A stretch of 64,000 nucleotides of DNA from Hirschia sp964342355 (GCA_964342355.1 CAYFFG010000003.1:193094-257093); one strand, 5' to 3'. Counted from the first letter of the stretch, positions 42,334 to 52,093 are shown. Notes: generated by a model not told the origin, from the letters alone. Numbers and translations: made by a program.

Positions 42334-42534
42334 AATTCGATACGCGCCTCATCCACATTTGAATCAGCAGTAATATGCTCGACGACGCCTTCCCAAAAGC
42401 CACATCTTGTAAAGCGTTATAGGCGCTTTAGTTTTCCATCCCCATCTAAACCTGCTGTCATCCGGTTTGATTGTTGGTACGGATGTTGGCGATACTGACG
42501 CCAAACATTCATTCTGGATTGTTTCGAAAGAGAA
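42334..42534. other. Intergenic region with a degenerate arm-site block
   Basis: 42451-42493 matches 34481-34523 at roughly 35 of 43 positions, including the uninterrupted ATCCGGTTTGATTGTTGG. It is probably a scar of a P4-type element once present near tRNA-Val. The rest shows nothing I recognise. Confidence 0.45.
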
Positions 42535-42609
<75 letters not shown>

Positions 42610-42902
42610 GGAAATCAGCTTTAAGCTGATAAAAATAAGAAGGCGGTTAGTAGTGCCTCACGCGCATGCTTGTCAATTGCTTTCTGGTTATAAAAAGTCG
42701 GGTTTGCGCGCACAAACAGACAATCACCTGACCTTCGATAATTTTCGCTTTTCGCCCTGTAAGCTTTTTGTGTTGATTTCAATCGGCCAAGAACGGTACT
42801 CTTAATTCCGATGTCCAGGGACGGGGCGTCAAACAGCGTAAATGGGCGCGTTTTCGCTACGGCGCTTATAGCGCCTATATGTACGTGTAAAAAAAGGGGC
42901 GC
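42610..42902. other. Intergenic region, 293 bp
   Basis: Between divergent tRNA-Val and the mannose-1-phosphate guanylyltransferase gene. It contains a short palindrome, ATCAGCTT-T-AAGCTGAT, next to the tRNA (about 42614-42630) and no clear open frame. Both promoters must lie here; I cannot fix them. Confidence 0.4.
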
Positions 42903-45152
42903 ATGATGAGCAAACGGATCGTACCTGCAATTCTTTGTGGCGGCAGCGGCACGCGGCTTTGGCCATTGTCACGATCACATGAACCAAAACAGTTGCAGAC
43001 CCTGTTTGGCGAACACTCTCTTTTGACACACACCGCCTTACGCTTGGCGAACCTGCCCGACAGCGCCCCACCCCTTATTATCTGCAGCCAGGCCTACGCC
43101 AGCGAAGTTGAAAACCAGCTCCTTGAAAACAAGGTGCGTGTCAGCGCGATTTTACAAGAGCCCATGGGCCGCGACACAGCTGCCGCAGCAGGCGTGGCCG
43201 CACATTGGGTGCGTCAGAATTTTGGCGATGAAGCTGTCCTCGTCCTGGCCCCGGCTGACCACTATATCGAAGACATCGGCGCTTTTCATCAGTCCATAAT
43301 TGACGCCGCAGAGACAGCCTCAAACGGATATATCTGCACAATCGGCATTCAGCCTGACAAGCCGGAAACCGGGTTTGGATACATCAAGCGCACAGCCTCA
43401 AAACTTGAGGGCGCGCCTGGCTATGCCGTGGAGCGCTTTGAGGAAAAGCCTGACCTGGAGACAGCTAAGAAATACCTTGAAAGCGGCGATTATGTCTGGA
43501 ACGCCGGTATTTTTGCTGTACGCGGATCAGATTATTTGAACGAACTGGCAAAGTTTGAACCGGAAATAACTGAAAAGCTGACCGCCGCATGCGATTCAGC
43601 CCGGCTTGAAACCTCTCCAAAAGGCTGCAGCCACCTGCATTATGACCCTTTGCTGTTCAGCGCCATTCCAAAAAAATCCATCGACTACGCCATCATGGAA
43701 CACACGCGTTCAGCAGCTGTCGTGCCAGCAAATTTTGGCTGGAGCGATGTCGGTTCCTGGGCGAGCGTGCGCGAATTGGGCGAAGTGGACGCAGAAGGCA
43801 ACAACCTCAAAGGCGACGTCCGTATCGTCAATTCCAAAAACTGCCTGGTACAGGCCGGCGCGGCGCGCGTCGTCGCCGTCATCGGTCTTAACGATGTCGC
43901 CATTATCGACACGCCTGACGCGCTTTTGGTGTGCGCCAGCGACCATGCGCAGGACGTCAAAAAGGTTCACCAATCCCTTGAACGGGACGGTCACGAAGCC
44001 GCCCTACAACACGGCGCAGCATCAGCATCTTTTGAATCACGCCAACGCGGATGGGCGCGCAACTGGTTGTTCAACCAGGCCCTGCCGCTGTGGACAGATA
44101 TAGGTCTGGACCGCTCATATGGCGGCGCTTATGAAGCGCTCGACATGAATAGTGAGCCAATCGTTGACATGACACGCCGTTTCCGGGTTCAGGCGCGACA
44201 GGTTTATGCTTTTGCCCACGCTTATGAATTGGGATGGCAACAAGGCGCGACAGCTCTGGAAAGCCCGCTGGATTTTATGCTTAAGCACTGCTGGCGCGAA
44301 GATGGCGGTTGGGGCCATCTTTATGCGCGTAATGGGGACTGTGTGGATGATCGTGTCGATACCTATGACCAGGCGTTCGCACTTTTAGGCCTGGGATGGG
44401 CATACAAAGTCACCGGCGAGAAACGGGTTAAGGACGCAGCCGAGAAAACACGTAAATTCCTCATGGACAATCTGCGCCACCCGATTATCGGCTTCATGGA
44501 AGGCCTGCCTGGCGCTGTGCCGCGTCGCGCAAATCCGCACATGCATCTGTTTGAAACAGCAATGCACTGGATGGAGTTATCAGGTGACGAACAGATGGCT
44601 GACCTTGCAGAGGAAATCTTCCTCCTGTTCACACAACGCTTCTGCATTGATGGCTTGTTGCGCGAATATTTCCACGAGGACTTAACACCACTTCCTTCAA
44701 CAGCGGCGGCGAAATACCAATTGCTCGAACCCGGGCACTTGCTGGAATGGTCCTATCTCCTGCGCAAATATCAAGAGCTGACAGGTCGCAAGACCATCAC
44801 GTCCTTTGTCATGGAAGCCTTTGCTGACACTTATGGCGTTGCGCCCAACACAGGCCTCATCATGAACCATTGTCTAGCTGACGGTCATGCGATCGAAGAC
44901 ATCCGCAGCCGCACATGGCCACAAACGGAATACATCCGCCTCAAACTTTCGCACAAACGCCCTCAGGAGCGCCGCAAGGGACTTGAGATGCTGGAGCGCG
45001 TGAAAAACAATTATCTCACCGTCAATGGTCAGATGAATGGTCTGTGGCATGACGAGGTGGATGGCGACGGCAAAGTGACCTCCGCAAACGCACCTGCGTC
45101 CACGCTCTATCACATCATCGGCTGTATCGAACCGCTCTTACAGGAAGACTAA
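42903..45152 (+). CDS. Mannose-1-phosphate guanylyltransferase fused to an AGE-family isomerase
   Basis: The 749-residue protein has an N-terminal nucleotidyltransferase (about 1-345) with PAILCGGSGTRLWPLSR, the EPMGRDTAAAAG segment, FEEKPDLETAKKYL and VPANFGWSDVGSW, as in ManC. From about 375 to the end it is an (alpha/alpha)6 AGE-type domain (WARNWLFNQALPLWTDIGLD, then QVYAFAHAYELGW and EPGHLLEWSYLL), as in AGE-type phosphomannose isomerases, instead of the cupin isomerase found in the classical fusion. It would convert fructose-6-phosphate through mannose phosphates (a mutase is also needed) to GDP-mannose. A second ATG follows directly. Confidence 0.88.
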   Translation: MMSKRIVPAILCGGSGTRLWPLSRSHEPKQLQTLFGEHSLLTHTALRLANLPDSAPPLIICSQAYASEVENQLLENKVRVSAILQEPMGRDTAAAAGVAAHWVRQNFGDEAVLVLAPADHYIEDIGAFHQSIIDAAETASNGYICTIGIQPDKPETGFGYIKRTASKLEGAPGYAVERFEEKPDLETAKKYLESGDYVWNAGIFAVRGSDYLNELAKFEPEITEKLTAACDSARLETSPKGCSHLHYDPLLFSAIPKKSIDYAIMEHTRSAAVVPANFGWSDVGSWASVRELGEVDAEGNNLKGDVRIVNSKNCLVQAGAARVVAVIGLNDVAIIDTPDALLVCASDHAQDVKKVHQSLERDGHEAALQHGAASASFESRQRGWARNWLFNQALPLWTDIGLDRSYGGAYEALDMNSEPIVDMTRRFRVQARQVYAFAHAYELGWQQGATALESPLDFMLKHCWREDGGWGHLYARNGDCVDDRVDTYDQAFALLGLGWAYKVTGEKRVKDAAEKTRKFLMDNLRHPIIGFMEGLPGAVPRRANPHMHLFETAMHWMELSGDEQMADLAEEIFLLFTQRFCIDGLLREYFHEDLTPLPSTAAAKYQLLEPGHLLEWSYLLRKYQELTGRKTITSFVMEAFADTYGVAPNTGLIMNHCLADGHAIEDIRSRTWPQTEYIRLKLSHKRPQERRKGLEMLERVKNNYLTVNGQMNGLWHDEVDGDGKVTSANAPASTLYHIIGCIEPLLQED

Positions 45153-46132
45153 CCGCGCTGGTCGTCCTTTGCGTGCCAGGCCCAAGCGCTTTTGACGATG
45201 TTTTCGATATCAGAATGTTGCGGGACCCACCCCAGCACGTCTTTCGCACGGTTTGCATCAGCAAACAGAGCTGCGGGATCTCCTGCCCGGCGCGGTCCGA
45301 TGACCCGATTAAACGGTTTGCCCGACACGCGTTCTACGGCGTCTGCAATCTCTTTTACTGTGGTGCCGTTACCGGTCCCCAGATTAAAGACGTTGCTCTT
45401 GCCGCCATTCATCAGATATTCGATTGAACGTTTGTGAGCATCCGCCAAATCTTCCACATGGATATAGTCGCGGATACATGTGCCGTCGCGCGTTTCAAAG
45501 TCATCGCCTAAAATCGTGAACGTATATTCGTCAGAGCGCGCGCCACGGATCGCCAACGGGATCACGTGGGTTTCCGGCTCATGTCGTTCGCCAATATCCG
45601 CATCGCGATCAGCGCCTGCGGCGTTGAAATAGCGTAGCGCCACATATTCAAAATCATGCGCCGCCGCATAATCCCGCAACAACATCTCAACCACCAGCTT
45701 AGACGCGCCATAAGGATTAATCGGCGCTTGCGGGTGATCTTCGTCAATTGGCGTACGAACAGGCTTGCCGTAAGTCGCGCATGTTGAAGAGAACAGAAAT
45801 TTGCCTACGCCATGACGCGTCATGGCTTCAATCAGGTTCAGCGTGCCTGTGGCGTTGTTGCGATAATAAAGCTCTGGAGACGTCACAGACTGAGCGACAA
45901 GACTTAGCGCCGCAAAGTGCGCGACAGCATCTGGTTTGACGTCAGCGATCGCCTTGTCGACGGCTTGTTCGTCCAACAAATCGCCTTCTATCAGCTCACC
46001 CCACTGAACGAAATCGCGCCAGCCTGTCGACAGATTGTCGAATACCACAACGTCCCAACCTGCCTGAGCAAAAAGCTTGCAACAGTGCGCGCCAACATAG
46101 CCTGCCCCACCCGTCACCAATAGTCGTGTCAT
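45149..46132 (-). CDS. galE: UDP-glucose 4-epimerase
   Basis: The 327-residue short-chain dehydrogenase-type protein starts at the ATG at 46132 after AAGGGGACAATC. It has the NAD-binding motif LLVTGGAGYVGAHCCKLF, the FSSTCATYGKP Ser, NPYGASKLVVEMLL (Tyr-x-x-x-Lys), ALRYFNAAGAD and GTCIRDYIHVEDLA. It interconverts UDP-glucose and UDP-galactose for surface polysaccharides. It is convergent with the GDP-mannose gene, overlapping by 4 bp, and 50 bp downstream of the glycosyltransferase gene. Confidence 0.94.
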   Translation of the reverse strand: MTRLLVTGGAGYVGAHCCKLFAQAGWDVVVFDNLSTGWRDFVQWGELIEGDLLDEQAVDKAIADVKPDAVAHFAALSLVAQSVTSPELYYRNNATGTLNLIEAMTRHGVGKFLFSSTCATYGKPVRTPIDEDHPQAPINPYGASKLVVEMLLRDYAAAHDFEYVALRYFNAAGADRDADIGERHEPETHVIPLAIRGARSDEYTFTILGDDFETRDGTCIRDYIHVEDLADAHKRSIEYLMNGGKSNVFNLGTGNGTTVKEIADAVERVSGKPFNRVIGPRRAGDPAALFADANRAKDVLGWVPQHSDIENIVKSAWAWHAKDDQRG

Positions 46133-46182
46133 GATTGTCCCCTTCAATTGCTTGTTGGAGGTCCCCCGCGACCACCTTCAAG

Positions 46183-47379
46183 TCAACTACTTTTAATCGC
46201 CATCAGCATGGAACGCACATCATCTGCGGTTTCGATAAACAATTCGTCGCGTTTGGCGTAATTTTTAGCGCGCAATGCAACATAATCTTCCCATGTGACA
46301 GTGCTAAGAAAGGACACGAGACTTTCAACGATTGGCTTTTTCAGAACAATGCCCAGCTCGTGTTCCTTCACATAACGCGCGCTTTCCTGACCGCCAGCGG
46401 TGAGCGGAACAACGCCCAGATAACCACCCTGATAAACTCGGTTCGGCAACAATAATGGCGCATTCCCGCGGCAATCAAAGAAATCAATACACCAGTTGAA
46501 ATGCGCTTTGCCGTAAATCTCAACCAGATCATCCGGCGTCTGATATTCTCCGCCAAACTCTACATTAGAGATGTCCTTGAACACCTTCTGGAAGAGATCC
46601 GGGTGGATCGTCGGCTTTCCACGCATGTAAATGTGAACTTTGCCTTTCAGGCGTTCAGCCGTTTCAGCTAGAATACGCATAGAGTCAGCACAGCGTAGTG
46701 TGCCATGCCAGCAGATGATCCACGGGTCATTCTTTTTACGCTTGCGATTGAGCTGCGCTGGCGCGGGGATGTCGCCCATCTGCTCAGCCAGCAACTTGTT
46801 TTCCCACACATAATGGGCGCCCTTAAACTTCTGGCGTGATTCAAAATACCCGGTGATGTATCCTGGAGACGTCACCATCAACAGCGAGGTCTGGCTTAGC
46901 AATAACCGCTCTAAAAAGCGAAACACATACGCCCGCAGATTGTCGCCAAAGAAAAACGCCTGAATATCCGGCACATCATAAACCATTTTGGCCTTAGAGC
47001 CGGACAACAGCTTAGCCAGCACAGCGATGAACATCATATCGAAATTACGCGCCATGATGAAATCAGCGCGGCGCAAATCGACGCGATGCTTAAGAAGGAT
47101 TCCAACTCCTTTTAGCAGAGCTGGAATGCGCTTGAGATAATTGTTGTCGCTTGTCTCACCAAGTTCGACATTATCCCACTCAGGCTGATAGTTGGTATTG
47201 TTCTTACCGCGACGTCGAAAGAAAAAACCCTTCAGTGACACACCAGCAGCTTCCAGCGCCATTGTGCGTTTACGCGCATCCACATGCGTGCAGTCCGGTC
47301 CCACATAAATGCCTGCAGTCTGCGCCACATTTTCTGTCTCAGGCACTGCGTCGGTGCGGGTATCGGCTTCGGTTGTCAT
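46183..47379 (-). CDS. Glycosyltransferase-like protein (GT-B type)
   Basis: The 398-residue protein (ATG at 47379) has a GT-B shape: an N-terminal segment (KMVYDVPDIQAFFFGDNLRA), the linker, and a C-terminal half with ICWHGTLRCADSMRILAETA and KAHFNWCIDFFDCRGNAPLL followed by LPNRVYQGGYLGVVPLTAGG, which matches the donor-binding region of GT4-like enzymes. The substrates are unknown. With galE next to it on the same strand, a role in surface polysaccharide synthesis is likely. Confidence 0.75.
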   Translation of the reverse strand: MTTEADTRTDAVPETENVAQTAGIYVGPDCTHVDARKRTMALEAAGVSLKGFFFRRRGKNNTNYQPEWDNVELGETSDNNYLKRIPALLKGVGILLKHRVDLRRADFIMARNFDMMFIAVLAKLLSGSKAKMVYDVPDIQAFFFGDNLRAYVFRFLERLLLSQTSLLMVTSPGYITGYFESRQKFKGAHYVWENKLLAEQMGDIPAPAQLNRKRKKNDPWIICWHGTLRCADSMRILAETAERLKGKVHIYMRGKPTIHPDLFQKVFKDISNVEFGGEYQTPDDLVEIYGKAHFNWCIDFFDCRGNAPLLLPNRVYQGGYLGVVPLTAGGQESARYVKEHELGIVLKKPIVESLVSFLSTVTWEDYVALRAKNYAKRDELFIETADDVRSMLMAIKSS

Positions 47380-47670
47380 GAATCCGTCCACTTGAAGGCC
47401 TCGTCGGAAACAAAATCTAGTGTGCTCAGGTTAATGCAATCCCTGCGCCATGGCGTTTCGCGGAACATTCGATTCACACAAGTAGTTTTGCGCTATTCAG
47501 CGAGTAATTAGTGGGCGATTGCGCAAGATCGCAATAAATTGAACGAACGCACCAGCAAAACCACGCTAATTCAAAAAAATTATTGCCGACACAGCAATTA
47601 GACCATTGATCATTGAGCGCTTATCGGCTCGCATACGCCAAATTTTTAGTTCGCTGGGGAGTAAGCATCC

Positions 47671-49494
47671 GTGGAAAACATCGTCGCGCTTATCGATAAC
47701 ATAAGCGGTTTCGTTTGGGGGGGAACTTGGGGAGACACCCGCATACTGCCGGTGGGAGTGCTCGCAGTCTTTCTCTTAGGAACCGGGTTGTACATGATGT
47801 TCCGCCTTGGCGGGCGACCAATTCGACGCTTCGTACCTGCAGTGAAGGAAGTCTGGGCGGGGAGAAAATCTCAAGGCGAAGAAGGCGCAATCACACCATG
47901 GCAAGCTCTCTCAACGGCCCTCTCTGGTCAGGTGGGCACAGGTAACCTTGCAGGTGTCGCCACTGCGATTGTCGCTGGTGGGCCCGGCGCCATTTTCTGG
48001 ATGTGGATTACGGCCTTGCTCGGCATGGCGCTCGCGTTTTCAGAATCCTCTCTGGCGATCAAATACCGTGAATGGGATGAATACGGGCGCGTGAATGGCG
48101 GCCCGATGTATTACATCAAGACAGGTCTTGGGAAAGGCTGGGGCTGGCTCGCCATCCTGTTTTGTATCGGCACGCTGTTCTCCGCTGTCGCCACGGGCTC
48201 AATGATCCAGGCCAATTCAATTACTGAAGCTGCGCAGGAAGCATCTCAAAGCTTAGTCGGATACGCGCTGCCAAACTGGGTTGTTGGCATCGTATTAGGT
48301 GGGCTGGTCTTTGCAGTGATTATCGGCGGCATCAAATCCATCGGAAATGTCGCCGGCAAAATCGTGCCCGTCATGGCCGCGACTTATGTGTTGATCGCTT
48401 TCATCGTCCTGGTTGTGAATTTCGACAAGGTGCCTGGCGCATTTGGTGAAATTTTCGCCCACGCTTTCGGTTTGAAACAGGCTGTCGGTGGTGCTGCTGG
48501 GTACGCTGTCATGCAGGCAGTCCGATATGGTATCGCACGCGGTCTCTTTTCCAATGAAGCAGGTCAGGGTTCAGCGCCCATCGCCCATGCGGCCGCGCAA
48601 ACCAAGAACCCGACTTTCCAGGGCGAAATTGCAATGATCGGTGTGTTCATCGACACGATCGTCATCTGTACGATGACCGCGCTCGTCATTCTGACTGTTC
48701 AGGGCGACTTTATGAAAAGCCCGTCGCACCATGCAGCCCTCGCCTGTTTGGATAACGAGCAGATGACATTACCAGCTCATCCAGAAGAAGGACAAAGTTA
48801 CTCAATTGATGACTTCTTCCCAACCGCTTATGCGCCAAACCGTGATGAGATTATCGCCACTCGCGGCGCCCAAGCCCAAAGCATGCTGATGGCCTGTCGC
48901 GCAGCGGGCGGAGCTGTCACAGACGAAGCGATCACTGCAGCATGGCCGAAAGTCTATGAGACAGTGAACGAAAAAGGATACGCAGCGCTCGTCATCTCAA
49001 AGGACAATGAAGACGCAACCCCTGATGCGCGCAAGGCGGCGGACAGTCGTCTTAAGGACATCACAGCGCAAACAGATGCAGTGATGACCCCTGTCAAACA
49101 CGCCTGGGAGACAGATGCGAACTCAGCTGCGGTCACCACGCGCGCTTATCAAGCCGCTTTGCCCTTGGGTGTGTTTATCGTGCCAATCGCCCTCTTCTTC
49201 TTTGCATTCACAACCATTATCGGCTGGTCTTATTATGGCGAACAGGCCGTGACCTACCTTATCGGCGAATGGGCGACACACCCTTTCCGCTATGCTTGGG
49301 TTATTGTGGTTTTTGCCGGTTGTATGGTCACCAACACAGACGCGCTCTGGCGATTTGGCGATATTGCCAACGCATCCATGGCGTTTCCAAACCTGATAGC
49401 GATCCTGGCGCTCTCAGGCGTGGTAATCGCAATGCACAAAGCAAATGGCGATCCTGACAAAGCTGAGCCGAAACAGGCCGAAAAATCAGAATAA
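47671..49494 (+). CDS. Sodium:alanine symporter, AGCS family
   Basis: The 607-residue protein (GTG start after GGGGAGTAAGCATCC) has the AGCS signatures TPWQALSTALSGQVGTGNLA, RYGIARGLFSNEAGQGSAPI and about 11 membrane segments. A soluble insert of about 130 residues (about 355-485, from MKSPSHHAALACLDNEQMT to the AVTTRAYQAALP region) separates the last helices and is longer than in typical AGCS proteins of 450-540 residues. It imports alanine or glycine with sodium, suiting a marine organism. Confidence 0.93.
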   Translation: MENIVALIDNISGFVWGGTWGDTRILPVGVLAVFLLGTGLYMMFRLGGRPIRRFVPAVKEVWAGRKSQGEEGAITPWQALSTALSGQVGTGNLAGVATAIVAGGPGAIFWMWITALLGMALAFSESSLAIKYREWDEYGRVNGGPMYYIKTGLGKGWGWLAILFCIGTLFSAVATGSMIQANSITEAAQEASQSLVGYALPNWVVGIVLGGLVFAVIIGGIKSIGNVAGKIVPVMAATYVLIAFIVLVVNFDKVPGAFGEIFAHAFGLKQAVGGAAGYAVMQAVRYGIARGLFSNEAGQGSAPIAHAAAQTKNPTFQGEIAMIGVFIDTIVICTMTALVILTVQGDFMKSPSHHAALACLDNEQMTLPAHPEEGQSYSIDDFFPTAYAPNRDEIIATRGAQAQSMLMACRAAGGAVTDEAITAAWPKVYETVNEKGYAALVISKDNEDATPDARKAADSRLKDITAQTDAVMTPVKHAWETDANSAAVTTRAYQAALPLGVFIVPIALFFFAFTTIIGWSYYGEQAVTYLIGEWATHPFRYAWVIVVFAGCMVTNTDALWRFGDIANASMAFPNLIAILALSGVVIAMHKANGDPDKAEPKQAEKSE

Positions 49495-49501
49495 CGACTA
49501 C

Positions 49502-49533
49502 AACAAGCCGCTTCCTGACCGGGGCGGCTTGTT
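49502..49533. terminator. 10-bp hairpin between convergent genes
   Basis: AACAAGCCGC (49502-49511) pairs perfectly with GCGGCTTGTT (49524-49533). There is no T-run on either side, but the location just after the symporter and overlapping the stop of the opposing gene suggests transcription ends here. Confidence 0.6.
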
Positions 49534-49939
49534 ACTGACCCGTCTCAGATTTTGAGCCCCACTCCAGTTTGCGGCGAACAGAGTATTCTTTTGGGCGTTG
49601 GAAATGGTGCGGTGTGACTGTTGTCTCAGGAACGTTTAGCCTGCGAACCACCTCGCCAACCGGCGATGATGTGACTGGCGCGCCGCCTGATTGCACAAGT
49701 ACTTTCGCGCGTTCAAACGCCTCAACATAAGAAGGTTTCGCTTGAGGCGCTTCGAGTTGCTCAGACTCATCCTCATGAACAACTGGCGCTGAATAAACCG
49801 GACTTGGAACAGGCTTTGGCTCAATGTGCGGCCCACCCATGAGGTCCACAGGACCTTTTTGCGCTGAAGCCACACCCGTCATCATCAAAACGCACGCGCA
49901 CATGCCAAACACGTATTTTGTCAAAACAAGAAACCTCAC
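49532..49939 (-). CDS. Secreted proline-rich protein of unknown function
   Basis: The 135-residue protein has a signal peptide (YVFGMCACVLMMTGVASA, cleavage near residue 26). The mature part is low in complexity with many Pro, Glu and Val (HIEPKPVPSPVYSAPVVHED). No domain is recognised. It stands alone between the symporter and bioB. Confidence 0.6.
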   Translation of the reverse strand: MRFLVLTKYVFGMCACVLMMTGVASAQKGPVDLMGGPHIEPKPVPSPVYSAPVVHEDESEQLEAPQAKPSYVEAFERAKVLVQSGGAPVTSSPVGEVVRRLNVPETTVTPHHFQRPKEYSVRRKLEWGSKSETGQ

Positions 49940-50119
49940 GTCAGCACAGCAACCTCTAGCTCTCTATCCGTGAAAACTCTTCAAATCCGGTTAGCGAAGG
50001 AAGATTTGCCGCTGTTTAAGTTAAAACGCGTCCACACGGATGAAATTCTCCCCTGTCTTGCAATTGCGGCTGATCTCAGGACCGGCTATGCCTCTTGCGA
50101 AAATAACAGGAGTTGATGC

Positions 50120-51139
50120 ATGAGCACGCCAAATCTTGAGCCAAGACAGGATTGGACGCGGGACGAAATCAAGGCGATCTACGAAGCGCCTTTGCCAGAC
50201 TTGATCCTCATGGCGCAACAGGTGCGCAAGGAAAACTGGCCTGAAGGCCGCATGCAGAAATCCCAGCTTCTTTCCATCAAAACCGGCGGCTGCGCGGAAA
50301 ACTGTGGTTACTGTTCACAGTCCGCACATTTCGACACAGGCCTCCCCGCCTCCAAACTGATGGATGTCGACGCTGTCGTTGCTGAAGCTAAAAAAGCGAA
50401 AGACAATGGCGCTGACCGTTTCTGCATGGGCGCCGCTTGGCGTTCTTTAAAAGACCGCGACCTGCCAAAAGTCTGCTCCATGATCAAAGCCGTCAAAGCA
50501 GAAGGCATGGAAACGTGTGTGACCCTGGGCATGCTCGAAGATGGCCAGGCCGAAGCGCTCGCTGATGCCGGTCTCGACTATTACAACCACAACCTCGACA
50601 CCTCGCGCGAGTATTATGAAAAGGTCGTTACGACCCGTACTTACGAGGACCGGATTGAGACTTTGGGCAAAGCCCGCAACGCTGGTCTGAACCTTTGTGT
50701 TGGCGGTATTCTTGGCATGGGCGAAGGCCGCCAGGACCGTATCGGCCTGCTGCATGAACTGGCTCAGCTCACCCCTCACCCTGAAAGCGTGCCGATCAAC
50801 ATGCTGGTCCCAATCAAGGGCACACCATTGGGCGACACGGCGACGCAACCGCTCGATCTGATTGAGTTAGTTCGCGCAATCGCGACTGCGCGTATCGTGT
50901 TTCCAAAGAGCTGGGTCCGTCTCTCCGCGGGCCGTGAAGGTATGACAAAAGAAGGCCAGATGCTATGTATCCTGGCTGGCGCTAACTCGATCTTTGTCGG
51001 CGCGCGTCTCCTCACAACAGACAATCCGGACATGTCAGAAGATGACGCATTGCTTGCAGCTATGGGCGTAGAGCAAGGCACGTTCATGGACAAACCGACG
51101 GCCTGTATGCAGTCTGTTCCAGCTGAACCCGCCGAGTAA
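50120..51139 (+). CDS. bioB: Biotin synthase
   Basis: The 339-residue radical-SAM enzyme starts at the ATG at 50120 after ACAGGAGTTG. It has the cluster motif KTGGCAENCGYCSQSAHFDT (C-x3-C-x2-C), the second-cluster residues in the FCMGAAWRSLKDRDLP and ETCVTLGML regions, and YYNHNLDTSREYY. It inserts sulfur into dethiobiotin, the last step of biotin synthesis. No other bio genes lie nearby. A terminator follows. Confidence 0.97.
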   Translation: MSTPNLEPRQDWTRDEIKAIYEAPLPDLILMAQQVRKENWPEGRMQKSQLLSIKTGGCAENCGYCSQSAHFDTGLPASKLMDVDAVVAEAKKAKDNGADRFCMGAAWRSLKDRDLPKVCSMIKAVKAEGMETCVTLGMLEDGQAEALADAGLDYYNHNLDTSREYYEKVVTTRTYEDRIETLGKARNAGLNLCVGGILGMGEGRQDRIGLLHELAQLTPHPESVPINMLVPIKGTPLGDTATQPLDLIELVRAIATARIVFPKSWVRLSAGREGMTKEGQMLCILAGANSIFVGARLLTTDNPDMSEDDALLAAMGVEQGTFMDKPTACMQSVPAEPAE

Positions 51140-51171
51140 TTTACGCACTGATTTAAAAGATATTTTTCAAG

Positions 51172-51203
51172 AACCCCGCCGTTTAAAATGTGCGGGGTTT
51201 TTT
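51172..51203 (+). terminator. Rho-independent terminator of bioB
   Basis: AACCCCGC (51172-51179) pairs with GCGGGGTT (51192-51199), followed by TTTT. Confidence 0.9.
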
Positions 51204-51329
51204 AGTTCTAACAAAATTGACACCTGAACGTTCTGGAACCATACGCCAATGGTTTCCGTTTCCTTTCCACAACATCACATGGCTTGCCTCCCCTCTCACA
51301 AGCCACACTGATTGCGAAAGGAAAGAACA

Positions 51330-52007
51330 ATGAAACATTGGAAAACCACGTCAGTCGCAGTTGCCGCTCTTGCCGCTTTTATCCCGGCGGCATGTTCAGA
51401 CAATTCTACAGAAACAAGCTCCGTCGCCTATGACCCTCAAACCACTCAGGAAGACACTGTTCAGGACGATGCTGACAAAACCACATATTCAGACGCTCGC
51501 GACCACATTAATGGCCCGATAGAGCACGACACCTCAGCCAACGCAAAAGCGCCGCAACCTGAGGCGGTTGGCACTGTCGTTGAGGTCGCTGAAGCGCAAG
51601 GTGAATTCGGAACGCTGCTGAAGGCGCTTGAAGCTGCGGATATGCAGGCAACGCTTGAAGGACAGGGTCCTTACACAGTATTTGCTCCAACAGACGCCGC
51701 CTTTGAAGCATTACCGGAAGGCACGTTGGATGAATTGCTGAAGCCAGAAAACAAAGCGCGCTTGCGGGACATCCTGTCTTACCACATCATGGCAGGCGAG
51801 ATTACATCTGACACAGTCACCGGACAGGATGTGGAGCGCCCGACATTAGCTGGCAAACCACTCATCATTGACGCAACCGGTCAGACACTCATGGTCGCAG
51901 ATGCGAAGCTGGTAAAAACTGACATTGCCACGGAAAATGGTATCATCCACGTCATCGACACTGTGATGATCCCAGAGGCTCAAATGCCGTCTGAAACTGA
52001 CGCTTGA
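51330..52007 (+). CDS. Fasciclin-domain lipoprotein
   Basis: The 225-residue protein (ATG at 51330, after GAAAGGAAAGAACA) has a lipoprotein signal ending in FIPAAC (Cys22), a Thr/Asp-rich linker to about residue 85, and a FAS1 domain with the H1 motif GPYTVFAPTDAAFEALPEGT, then YHIMAGEITSDTV and the H2 region GIIHVIDTVMIP. FAS1 proteins mediate adhesion or matrix contact on the cell surface; the ligand is unknown. Confidence 0.9.
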   Translation: MKHWKTTSVAVAALAAFIPAACSDNSTETSSVAYDPQTTQEDTVQDDADKTTYSDARDHINGPIEHDTSANAKAPQPEAVGTVVEVAEAQGEFGTLLKALEAADMQATLEGQGPYTVFAPTDAAFEALPEGTLDELLKPENKARLRDILSYHIMAGEITSDTVTGQDVERPTLAGKPLIIDATGQTLMVADAKLVKTDIATENGIIHVIDTVMIPEAQMPSETDA

Positions 52008-52031
52008 TCACACAGGCGAATTTAATCCCAA

Positions 52032-52068
52032 AGCACCCCTCTTGATGGGGGGGGGTGCTCCATGTTTT
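52032..52068 (+). terminator. Hairpin with nine-G run after the fasciclin gene
   Basis: AGCACCCC (52032-52039) pairs with GGGGTGCT (52052-52059), followed shortly by TTTTT. A run of nine G (52047-52055) sits in the loop and right arm and is prone to length change. Confidence 0.6.
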
Positions 52069-52093
52069 TAAAGCTAAACAAAAGGGTGAGCCC

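Noticed and set aside
47392..47670. Possible glycine riboswitch upstream of the sodium:alanine symporter
   Set aside because: Glycine riboswitches often precede AGCS genes, but the conserved core segments are absent here.
52047..52055. Run of nine G before phhB as a phase-variation tract
   Set aside because: It lies in the loop and arm of a probable terminator and outside the likely phhB frame (GTG at 52094), so length changes should not alter a protein.
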